Shown in pieces: positions 54,298 to 64,000 of a stretch of 64,000 nt of DNA (position 1 is the first letter of the stretch; every line of letters begins with the position of its first letter). Source of the stretch: Caenorhabditis remanei (Eukaryota > Nematoda > Chromadorea > Rhabditida > Rhabditidae); assembly GCF_010183535.1 (NCBI RefSeq), contig NC_071331.1, positions 23,994,001 to 24,058,000 of the forward strand, in the 5' to 3' direction. Under the pieces are notes generated by a model. The model did not search any database. It was given only the letters and a program-made list of their open reading frames with translations, and had not been told where the DNA came from. A program made the translations under genes and the position numbers.

Positions 54298-54892
54298 CGT
54301 TAGCCTACTGAAGTAAGCTATGTGTTTCTTATGTTTTATCTCCGGAATCTGACGAATCAAGATTCGCTTCTATAGATAGCCATCTTGAATATGGTTTAGA
54401 AGTGAAAACTAGTTGTTTCGTTTGTTTCTCGTTTCCCGATGATTTTGGAGACAGAATTGGGGATTCTGGATTAAAAAACTGGAGAAAATGATGATTTTTG
54501 ACTGAAAATAATCAATTTTATAGCTGAAAATATCAAGTTTTGGCAGAAAATTGTCGATTTTTGGCTGAAAATGGTAAATTTTTGGCTGAAAATGATGGAT
54601 TTTTGGCTGAAAAAGATCAATTTTTGGCTGAAAACACTCGAATTTTCACAGAAAATTGTCAATTTTCGGATGAAACTCACCTTTAAACCGGTTGTAAATA
54701 GGTGGAACTGCTTCCAGGTCCAAAATATGCTGAAAATTATCTAAAATTGCTTTAAATCCGTCAATTTTCTTTATTTTCAGCCGATTTTTTAAAACAAAAT
54801 CTGAAATTTTCAGGTAGATTCTTCCGTTTTCTTCTCAAGAATAAGAAGACGTCAGCCGAGAACTTGAATATCGATCCATCTCACCAAGAGAG

Positions 54893-57800
54893 ATGAGTAA
54901 TCTATCGGATATCGGAAGCGCTTTGAATCAAGATGTACGATTTTTCAGCAATTTTCAACTGAAAATGTGGAAAAATAGATTTTTTTCACCAATTTCCGAT
55001 GATTTTCAGCTATGCAAGGCAAAAATTTACTGAAAATTAGATAAATTACGAGTCGAAAATGGGATTTTTATGTCAAAAATAAGAAAAATCGACGATTTTC
55101 GAATGGAAATTACTGAAAAATTAAAGATTTCCGATGAATTTCACCGATCGAACACAGAAAATGATAGATTTCTCAGTGGGAAAACTGTGAAAATGTCAAA
55201 AATAGAAGTTTTATTCAGAAATGAATGAAAATCAATTTCAAATCATTCGGGAATCGAAGAGACGTTACAGTAATCTATAAATCGTTAAAAATTCTCGAAA
55301 AATTGTCTGAAAATTGCTCAAAAATGGTCAAAATGCCCTTTCTGGCCGAGATTTTTTCAGTTGTGTTTCTAGGTCATCGCTTTAGAACACAACAGAAAAA
55401 AGCTCAGCCAGGAAGGACATTTTGACCATTTTTGAGCAATTTTCAGACAGTTTTTTGAGAATTTTTAACGATTTATAGATTACTGTAACGTCTCTTTGAT
55501 TCCCGCATGATTTGAATTTCTATTTTTTACATTTTCACAGTTTTCCTCGCACGGAGAAATCAATCCTTTTCTGTATTCTCTCGAAACAAAAATTTAATGA
55601 TTTTTGGCTGAAATTCATCGGAAATCTTCAATTTTTCAGTCATTTCCATGCGAAAATTGTCGATTTTTCCTATTTTTGACATAAAAATCCCATTTACGAC
55701 TCGAAATTTATCTAATTTCCAGTCAAATTTTGTGCTGAAAATCTAAAAGTTATCGGAAGTATGTGAAAAATCGATTTTTTCGTCATTTCCTTTTGTCAAA
55801 TTGTCAATTTTGAGTGAAAACACTTCTTATTGGCTGAAACTGGTCAATTTATGACTGGAAATGGTTAATTTTTGGCTGAAAATAACCGATTTTTGGCTGG
55901 AAATGATCTATTTTCAGTGAAAACTCATATTTTTGGGTGAAAATAGTCAATTTTTGGCTGAAAATAGCCGATTTTTGACTGGAAATGGTCTATTTTCAGT
56001 GAAAACTCATATTTTTGACTGAAAATTGTCAATTTTCAGTTGAAATGATAAATTTTTCACTGAAAATGATAGGTTTTTAACTGAAAATAGTCTATTTTCG
56101 GGTGAAAATGATCAATTTTAGCTGAAAATCATAGGAAATTTGTGATTTTTCTGATTTTCAGCCAGAAAATCTATTTTTATATCGATTTTTTTCAGGAAAA
56201 AGACTACATCGAGTACATTGGAGTCGGCGTAGCCCATCATAAGCCACCGGCGAAAAAGATGCGACTAACGACGTCATCTGTATCGTCACTCATCGTGAAT
56301 TCAGAAGTCAATCAGGAGCCGAAGAGTATCGACGTCTTCGCAAGCTCTCAACCGTCGAATGATGGATACGAAACGTGTCGAGAATCGATTGGAGATGAGG
56401 AAACGAGTGGAAATCCGGCTGAAAATGGTCAAAAATTGGCTGAAAATGACCAAAAAATGGCTGAAAATGCTCAAAAATCCGTTGAAAATGGTCAATTTTT
56501 GGCTGAAAATGCTCTAGAAATCGAATCGGAATACGTCGCCGACTCCCAGGAAGTCGAATCCGAGGGTTCTATGGAAATCGGAGAGGTTTTCGATGAAACA
56601 GAGATTTATGAGGCTGAAAAACGAGAAAAATCTGCTGAAAACAAGCAAAATGAGTCGAATTCGAGTCAAGAGGATGAGGAAGTGCTGAAAGAGATGGAAA
56701 TCGAGATGAAGACGGCAGAAGAGGTGTGGAAATTGGGGAATTGCGGTGAAAATTGGTCGAAAATCGTGAAAATTGACTTAAAATTACCCAAAAATGAGAT
56801 TTTTGCTGAAAATTGGCTGACAACCGGCCGAAAATCGTGGAAATTGATCTAAAAATACACAAAAATGGGATTTTTGCTGAAAATTGGCGGCTGAAAATCG
56901 GCTGAAAATCGTCAGAATCGAGCCAAAAATGAGTTTTTTGCTTAAAATCGGCTGAAATAGTCAAAATGCGTCCAGATGTCTTTTTTGACTGAAAATCAGC
57001 CTAAGATTGATTTTTGACGCTAAAATCGTGAAAATTGGCTGAAAATCGGTCAATAATTGGTTAAAAATCGTGAAAATTGACCGAAAATAATCCAAAAATG
57101 AGATTTTTGCTAAAAATTACCTGAAATTTTTCAAAATTGGCGCTGAAAACCGGTCATTTTCAGCCGTTTTTCTTCAAATTTTAGCCAAAAAACTCCCAAA
57201 TTTTAGTTTAATAACTATTTGTCTGTCTGTGTGTCCCACTATCCCACCCCCGCATGCCACCATCTGTAATTTCCAGAATTCACTCCAAAAATCACCGTCA
57301 TCTCAAGACATTTTTGACTACGAATCAGACAAATATCCACAGATTCTGGAGGATTCAGAATCCACTGACGTCGTCAGAAGACGACCGGATGAAGAAGAGG
57401 AGACGATGGAAGTGGATGAAAAAGAAGAAGAAGACGTCAGAATGGAGAATCAGGAAGAGGTTGCTGGAAAAAACGAGATTTCGGGCTGAAAATTGCAGAT
57501 TTTTGAGTGAAAATTTGATAAAAATGCATGAATATCGGAATTTCCAGTCGAAATTTCAGAAAAATCGGCTCAAAATTGCATGTTTTTCCATAGAAAATGT
57601 CATTTTCAATGAATTTTCATCATTTTTATATGAAAAAACGAGAAAATCTAGGTTTTTGGTCGGAAAATTGTCATTTGCAGCCAATTTCCTAAGATTATGA
57701 TCCAAGAATTCTGATTTTCCAGCTAAAATCACTTGAAAATCGGAAAATGGCACCAAAAAATGGCTGAAAATACTATTTTTCTGGAATTTCAACTCAAAAA

Positions 57801-60800
57801 TACTGATTTATTAGCTGAAAATCGTCTGTAATCGTTTTACGGAGTTTCACACCACGTTTTCTCAGTTTCCGACCATTTTTAGACTGAAAATATGTCATTT
57901 TCAGCATTTTTTACTCAATTTTCATCCTAAATATGCTTTTCCATCGATTTATGTCAGAAAAATGGTGCGAGACGATATCTAGACCACTTCTATCAAAAAA
58001 TCTATAATTTTCCCAGAAAATTGCATGTTGATAGATTGAAAATTGGAATTTCAAGTCAAAATTCTAGAAAAAAATCGGCTGAAAATGAGAATTTCAATTT
58101 GAAATTTCATAGAAATCGGCTGAAAATTGCATGGGAATGGAGAAATGCATGTTTTTACATTTGAAAAATTAGAAAACTAGGCAATATTGAATCAGAAAAT
58201 GTTGAAAATTGAGTTATAGCAGTTTTCACTCGAAATTCCCGGAGATTTTGGGTTGAAAATAGAAAAAAACAAGAAATTTGACTGAAATTTGCGGTTTTTG
58301 AGCTCAAAATTACCGATTTTCAGCCTAAAAATGGTCTGGAGCACCTTTGACGCTTTTAATGCAAAAATTGAGCTCCAAAACAGAAAACGCGTCAAAGGCG
58401 CGCCAGTTTATAAATATAAATTCGGAAATTGGGACATCTGGAGTCCAGAGAGACGGTTTTTTTCTAGAAACGCGTCAAAGGTGCGCCAGACAAGATTTGG
58501 GGGAGTCTGGCGTACCTTTAGCGCGTACTTGAAAATTTCCTAGAGTTAACTATGTTGTTTTATGTCGAAAAATCGAATTTTCGAGCTAAAAATACAATTT
58601 TGAGTGGAAAATTTGATTTTCTAGCGATTTTTGGACATGAGACAATAGAAAAATGACTAGAAAATCAAGTTTTGGGCTGAAAATTGCAGATTTTTAGTCC
58701 AAAATTCCAATTTTTGAGATAAAAATCCAATTTTTGAGTCAAAAATCTTATTTTCAGATGAATACAGTAGCCGTCGTCGTAGCAGAAGAAGAAGACGTCG
58801 AAGAACAGAAAAGTGAGACGAAATCAGAGAGTTTGTGCCGAAAGAAGATAGAACGTGTCTCGTTGGAACCGGTTAGTAGCCGAAAATCGACAAAAAATGA
58901 AAATGTTTGGCTGAAAATCCTCAAAAATCGAAGTTTTTGATGGAAAAATGGCGATTTTTTCGATTTTCAGCCAAAAATCTGGAAATTAATTGAAAAATTT
59001 CCAGTTGTTCAAGTGAAAATCGTAAAAATATCAAGTCTGGCGCACCTGTGACGCGTTGAGCCCAATTTTCTGTTAGGAAAAGCGTCGAAGGTGCGCCAGA
59101 CACATTTTAAAATCGAATTTCCGGGATTTTCAACAGATAATTGAGCAAACTATCGATTTTTGACTCGAAAATTATAGAAAAATGCAAAAATGTCGAGTCT
59201 GGCGCACCTTTGACGCGTTTGAGCCCAATTTTTTCGATTAGTAAAAGCGTCGAAGGCGCGCCAGACACATTTTAAAATCGAATTTCCGGATTTTCAGTGA
59301 TTTTCAACCATTTTCTGTTGAAAATCCGTCAAAAATCACATTTTTTTCGCTTTTTCGCTTAAAAATCGTCTGAAAATCGTCTGAAAAAATTTTCCAGAAT
59401 TCTGGCGATGAAGCCGAAGAGATCGTCTTATCAGAAGACGATGAGAAATCAGAAGACGTGAAGGCTGCTCCAGAAGACAAAAAGCCCACGACGACGTCAC
59501 CCGTTGCTCCGAAGTCTAAACCGGCTCCTCGTCCCCGTCCAGACAATAAATATCTCATATTCAAACCGGATTTTCAGTCGCCGAATTGTAATCCGAAAAC
59601 GAATTACAGATACTGTGAAGTGAATGAGATGCAGAAGCAGGCAGAATGTGAGAATTGGCTGAAAATTGATTGAAAAATGACTGAAAATTGAGGTTTTTGG
59701 CTGAAAACTCACCGAAAAATGATTGAAAACGCACATTTTTTGCTCAAAATTGTTAAGTTCTGGCTGAAAATATGGATTTTTGACTGATAACTAATAGAAA
59801 AATGACTGAAAAATCGAAATTTTGAGTCAAAAATGTGATTTTTCGAGCTAAAAATATAATTTTGAATCTGAAAATGACTGAAATTATGGGTTTTGGCTGA
59901 AAACTGATCGATAAATGATTGAAAATCGTGTTTTTTCTCTGAAAATTGTTTGAGGAATCGCTGAAAATAGAGGTTTTTCACTGAAAACAGCAAGAAAAAT
60001 GACTGAAATTAAGATTTTCGCTGAAAATTCATTGTAAAATGACTGAAAATATGGCTTCTATCTGAAAATTTGGTCAAAAATGAGATTTTCAGAATCAAAA
60101 ACATGATTTTGAATCTGAAAATGACTGAAAACTGATCGATAAATGGCTGAAAATCGGGTTTTGGCTTGAAACTGATAGAAAAAATGACTGAAAAATGGAA
60201 TTTTTGAGCTAAAAACATGATTTTGAATCTGAAAATGACTGAAAACTGATCGATAAATGGCTGAAAATCGGGTTTTGGCTTGAAACTGATAGAAAAAATG
60301 ACTGAAAAATGGAATTTTTGAGCTAAAAACATGATTTTGAATCTGAAAATGACTGAAATTAAGGGTTTTGGCTGAAAATTGATCGATAAATGGCTGAAAT
60401 TTTTGTCGAAAATGAGATTTTTAAGCTAAAAACATGGTTTTTTCAAAATTATCAATGAAAAATTACAGTTTTCGGCTGAAAAAAGAGATTTTTTGGTTAT
60501 TTCTAGCCAAAAACTTCATCTCTGGGTTTTATAGTCATAGATTCGTTTAAAACCTGAGATTTCAGCGATTTCCACCGGAAAATGAGCCAGTTGACTGAAA
60601 ATCGGCATTTTCAGCCAGAAATTGACTATTTTCAATGAGTTTTCAGCCTAAAATGAGCATTTTTCAGCTCAAAATCCCATTTTCAGTCCAAATTTCACCT
60701 TGAAAACCATAAATCTCTAATTTCTTACAGTTTACCGATCTGGAATAGAACGTGTCATCATCAATCAGGATAAATACAGTAAGAAGACATGGGTAAGAAG

Positions 60801-63800
60801 CTCCGCCCCCTCCTTGAAACTCCGCCCCTAATCTAGTAATTTAAGAGAGATTTGCCGAATCCAAGATACGAGATGTACAAGAATTTACTGACTGGATACG
60901 CGAGAGAGAATCGATACAAAACGGACTGTTTGATGTTGTTCAGTGTAAGTTTTCGAAATGATTCAGAGGGTTTTTGACTGAAAATAATCGATTTTTAGTG
61001 AAAACTTATATTTTTGACTGAAAATGGTTCATTTTTGCTTGAAAATTGAAAATTTTTGCTGAAAATACATATTTATGGCTGAAAATGAGCAAATTTTGAC
61101 TGAAAATAATCGATTTTTGACTGAAAATAGTCAAATTTTGGCTGAAAATAATCGATTTTTGACTGAAAATAGTCAAATTTTGGCTGAAAATAGTCAAATT
61201 TTGGCTGAAAACGATCAAATTTTGACTGAAAATAGTCAAATTTTGACTGAAAATAGTCGATTTTCGGCTGGAAATGGACTATTTATCTGTCGAAAACCCA
61301 GAAATATGAGTCTGGCGCACCTTTGACGCTTCCAAATCAAAAATTGAGGCTCACAACTGAGAACGCGTCAAAGGTGCGAAAATATATATTTATGGCTGAA
61401 AATGAGCAAATTTTGACTGAAAATAATCGATTTTTGACTGAAAATAGTCAAATTTTGGCTGAAAACGATCAAATTTTGACTGAAAATAGTCAAATTTTGA
61501 CTGAAAATAGTCGATTTTCGGCTGGAAATGGACTATTTATCTGTCGAAAACCCAGAAATATGAGTCTGGCGCACCTTTGACGCTTCCAAATCAAAAATTG
61601 AGGCTCACAACTGAGAACGCGTCAAAGGTGCGAAAATATATATTTATGGCTGAAAATGACCAAATTTTGACTGAAAATAATCGATTTTTTGCTGAAAATA
61701 CTCGATTCTCGGCTGGAAATGGGCTATTTTCAGTGAAAACTCATATTTTCAGTGCAAACTCATATTTTTGGCTGAAAACGATCAATTTTTGACTGGAAAT
61801 AGTCAAATTTTGACTGAAAATGATCGATTTTCAGTGAAAACTCATGTTTTTTGACTGAAAATTGAAAAATTTTGCTGAAAATACATATTTATGGCTGAAA
61901 ATGACCAAATTTTGACTGAAAATAATCGATTTTCGGCTGAAAATGCACCACTTATCTGTCGAAGTTCCGAAAATCGACTCTAATTTGAGTCTGGCGCACC
62001 TTTGACGCTTTTCCTAATCGAAAATTGAGGCTTAGAACTGAAAACGCGTCACAGGTGCGCCAGACTTAACATTTTTACGATTTTCACTTGAAAAACTGAC
62101 AATTTTCAATTGATTTCCAGATTTTCGGTCTGAAATTCAATTTTCTATAATTTTCTAGTCAGGAGCTGAAAATACTCGATTCTCGGCTGGAAATGGTCTA
62201 TTTTCAGTGAAAACTCATATTTTTGACTGAAAATGGTCAATTTTGGCTGAAACTAGTCAAATTTTTGTTGAAAACTGTCATTTTTAACTGAAAAATGATA
62301 GATTTTAACCAAAAAATGGTTCATTTTTGCTGAAAATTCTGAAATTTGTAGGGCCTGATCCACGATATGTGCGGAATGACAGTCTATCATCCATTCCCGG
62401 CGCTCTTTGGATATTTCTCCAAATATGAATCGTATCAAGGAAACAATCGATACGCGTTGGATCAATTCGGACGAGTCGTACAGATTGCGTTGTCTGGTTA
62501 TCAGTTGTTGCCAGAGGTACAGTTTATAGAAGAAAATGAGCAAAAATTACGGATTTTTTGGGTGAAAAATTCACATTTTTTGATAAAAAATAGGTCTATC
62601 TGTGTTTCCTGATGTCCAAATGTCCGTTTTAACTGAAAAATTGCTGAAAATTGTGATTTTTCAGTGGAAAATTGACAATTTTGAGAATTTCTGTGTGTCT
62701 GTCCATCCGGATGTCCATTTTGAGCTGAAAATGAGCGAAAATTACAGATTTTTAGGTAGAAAACAACGGATTTTGATGAAAAATAGGTCTATCTGTGTTT
62801 CCGTGCGTCCAAATGTCCGTTTTAACTGGAAAATCGCTAAAAATTAGACATTTTCTGTGTGTCTGTTCGTCCGGATGTCTATTTTGAACTGGAAATGAGC
62901 GACAATAACGGATTTTTGATGAAAAATAGGTCTATCTGTGTTTCCGAGTGTCCAGATGCCCATTTTAACTGGAAAATTGCTGAAAATTGTGATTTTTCAG
63001 TGGAAAATTGACATTTTTGAGAATTTCTGTGTGTCTGTTCGTCCGGATGTCCATTTTGAGCTGAAAATGAGTGAAAATTACAGATTTTTGGTTTTTAGGT
63101 AGAAAATTCGCATTTTTTGATGTAAAATAGGTCTATCTGTGTTTCCGAGTGTCCAAATGTCCGTTTTAACAGAAAAATTGCTGAAAATTGAGATTTTTCA
63201 ATGAAAAATAAGGTTTTTTTTCAGCGTATCTACTGTCTGATGGGCCAAGTTGAATCGGCTACACTCTCCCATCGACAGTGTGCTGCTCTCATCGCCAGAA
63301 TGTTCTTCACCTCAACTGCTCCCAACTTTTTGGGGTTAGTTTCAGACATTTTTTGGCTGAAAATGGTTTATTTTGAGCTTAAAATTACCGAATTTGGCTG
63401 AAAATTGTCGATTTTTCATCCAAACGGGACTTTTCGAGAAAAATTTGTACATTTTGGCTTAAAATTGTCATTTTATGACCGAAAATCATTTATTTCTGAC
63501 TGAAAATTATTCATTTTAGTCTGAAAATTCTCATTTTTTGAGGTTTTTTTAGGTGTGACCTAAAAGTGGTTATTTTGACCAAAAATCATTGATTCCTGGC
63601 TCAAAATTATGGAATTTTGGTCTGAAAATTTTCATTTTTGAGGTTTTCTAAATGAAAATGACCAACTTCTGGATGAAATACGCCAGTTCTTGGTCAAAAA
63701 TGCTAAATTTTTGCCCAATCAGTGAAAATCGTGGATTTTGTCAATTTTCAGCCCAAAAATCACCGATTTCTAGCTGAAAATTACCATTTTTCGCAAGGAA

Positions 63801-64000
63801 TGGGTAGTTTTCAACCGAATATCACTGATTCCTCGGCCAAAATGCTTGATTTCAGTCTAAAAATGCTCATATCTTGTGGTTTTTGACTGAAATTGACCGA
63901 TTCTGGGCTTAAAATCCTCATTTTTTAGTCAATTTTTCATCAAAACTGGTCAATTTTAGTCGGAAAATTGTCATTTTCGCCGTAAAACGCCCGTAATATT
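54893..64000 (+). CDS. Poly(ADP-ribose) glycohydrolase, N-terminal part (truncated by window)
   Basis: Exons seen: 54893-54934, 56196-56723, 57277-57459, 58758-58871, 59398-59647, 60731-60792, 60846-60944, 62352-62516 and 63225-63334, all in phase, about 517 residues. The first five are acidic and low-complexity with basic patches (PPAKKMR, CRKKIER), a likely disordered, nuclear-targeted region. The later exons match the helical accessory domain of PARG: VVQIALSGYQLLPE, then ESATLSHRQCAALIARMFF, which parallels the segment just before the macrodomain in animal PARGs. The catalytic GGG-x6-QEE core should lie beyond position 64000. PARG removes poly(ADP-ribose) after DNA damage. C. elegans parg-1 (F20C5.1) is also on chromosome IV. 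Exons within 57460-58757 may have been missed. Confidence 0.8.
55235..55516. mobile_element. Foldback MITE in PARG intron 1
   Basis: The left arm, with GACGTTACAGTAATCTATAA and AAATTGCTCAAAAATGGTCA, is the close inverse complement of the right arm. The arms are about 105 bp. The centre includes GTTGTGTTTCTAGGTCATCG. The ends contain ATTCAAATCAT(T/G)CGGGAATC. No coding content. Confidence 0.85.
58334..58406. mobile_element. Short foldback, GTCTGGCGCACC family, copy 1
   Basis: GTCTGGAGCACCTTTGACGC at the left pairs with GCGTCAAAGGCGCGCCAG at the right around a 30-nt loop. It lies in a PARG intron. Confidence 0.75.
58470..58526. mobile_element. Short foldback, GTCTGGCGCACC family, copy 2 (arms swapped)
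   Basis: Here ACGCGTCAAAGGTGCGCCAG comes first and GTCTGGCGTACCTTTAGCGC second, the reverse arm order of the other copies, with a loop of about 15 nt. Confidence 0.7.
59035..59101. mobile_element. Short foldback, GTCTGGCGCACC family, copy 3
   Basis: GTCTGGCGCACCTGTGACGC pairs with GCGTCGAAGGTGCGCCAGAC around GTTGAGCCCAATTTTC. It lies in the PARG intron after exon 4. Confidence 0.75.
59196..59266. mobile_element. Short foldback, GTCTGGCGCACC family, copy 4
   Basis: GTCTGGCGCACCTTTGACGC pairs with GCGTCGAAGGCGCGCCAGAC. Flanking strings on both sides resemble those of copy 3, so this pair may be a tandem duplication. Confidence 0.75.
60080..60360. repeat. Tandem duplication, about 117-bp unit
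   Basis: The unit running from TTTTGAATCTGAAAATGACT to TTTTGAGCTAAAAACATGAT occurs twice with almost no difference. It lies in a PARG intron and has no gene content. Confidence 0.8.
61063..61640. repeat. 254-bp tandem duplication with embedded foldbacks
   Basis: The segment running from TATTTATGGCTGAAAATGAG to the foldback and AAAGGTGCGAAAATATATAT is present twice, with a shorter third start at about 61640. Two foldback copies (61310-61378 and 61564-61632) are carried inside. CTGAAAATAGTCAAATTTTG units give a long open frame that is only a by-product of the repeat. Confidence 0.85.
61989..62064. mobile_element. Short foldback, GTCTGGCGCACC family, last copy
   Basis: GTCTGGCGCACCTTTGACGC pairs with GCGTCACAGGTGCGCCAGAC around a 36-nt loop containing AATTGAGGCTTAGAACTG, also found in the two tandem copies upstream. 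Confidence 0.8.

Noticed and set aside
61075..61792. Long open frames encoding AEN-x-QILTEN-like heptads
   Set aside because: They are translations of the CTGAAAATAGTCAAATTTTG intronic repeat within PARG. Conserved exons lie on either side in phase without them, and the frame runs through foldback elements.
1..64000. tRNA, rRNA or other structural RNA genes
   Set aside because: I scanned by eye for B-box-like GGTTCGANNCC strings with a plausible cloverleaf and for rRNA motifs and found none I could support. A covariance-model scan was not possible.

Overview
This is a nematode nuclear window, almost certainly from the genus Caenorhabditis. Introns end in TTTTCAG, coding exons are short, and three adjacent genes match the C. 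elegans chromosome IV order pgm-3 (F21D5.1), otub-3 (F21D5.2) and the multicopper oxidase F21D5.3. A poly(ADP-ribose) glycohydrolase gene (parg-1/pme-3 type) follows on the same strand. The introns are long and full of foldback and hAT-type elements, which argues for a species other than C. elegans. I cannot name the species from the sequence alone.

Layout. 1-6.3 kb: a 15-exon protein-primed type-B DNA polymerase gene on the minus strand (Maverick/Polinton type, reading frame intact by my splice model) and a divergently transcribed small gene. 6.3-21.5 kb: an accessory region of duplicated blocks. It holds four copies of a small claudin-like four-TM gene (two intact, two damaged), two secreted or GPI-anchored-type genes in inverted orientation, shared upstream and flanking repeat blocks, and a near-complete hAT transposon (16289-19248) with 8-bp target duplications. 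21.5-27.9 kb: phosphoacetylglucosamine mutase. 28.6-35.5 kb: OTU-domain deubiquitinase. 38.1-46.7 kb: multicopper oxidase. 47.5-48.6 kb: a satellite of about 136 bp per unit. 50.4-53.5 kb: a minus-strand type II membrane protein resembling the nematode sulfotransferases. 54.9 kb to the end: PARG, cut off by the window edge before its catalytic core.

The strongest non-genic signal is a set of hAT-like elements. Four of the six candidates have a perfect 8-bp target duplication (8467, 34326, 45246, 53922), one is unclear (33482) and one is doubtful (44826). Most carry arrays of a short G+C-rich motif near their ends. The full-length element and two of the small ones share nearly the same terminal repeat (CAGRGTTGMGCGGAA) and the same heptamer (NCGGAAG), so the small ones may be mobilised by this or a related transposase. 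A second strong signal is a VSR-endonuclease-like segment inside the type-B DNA polymerase.

The conserved genes are housekeeping genes: UDP-GlcNAc synthesis, ubiquitin editing, copper-dependent oxidation and poly(ADP-ribose) turnover. Apart from synteny I see no functional link among them. Exon coordinates were worked out by eye from GT/AG sites and reading phase, and may be off by a base in places.
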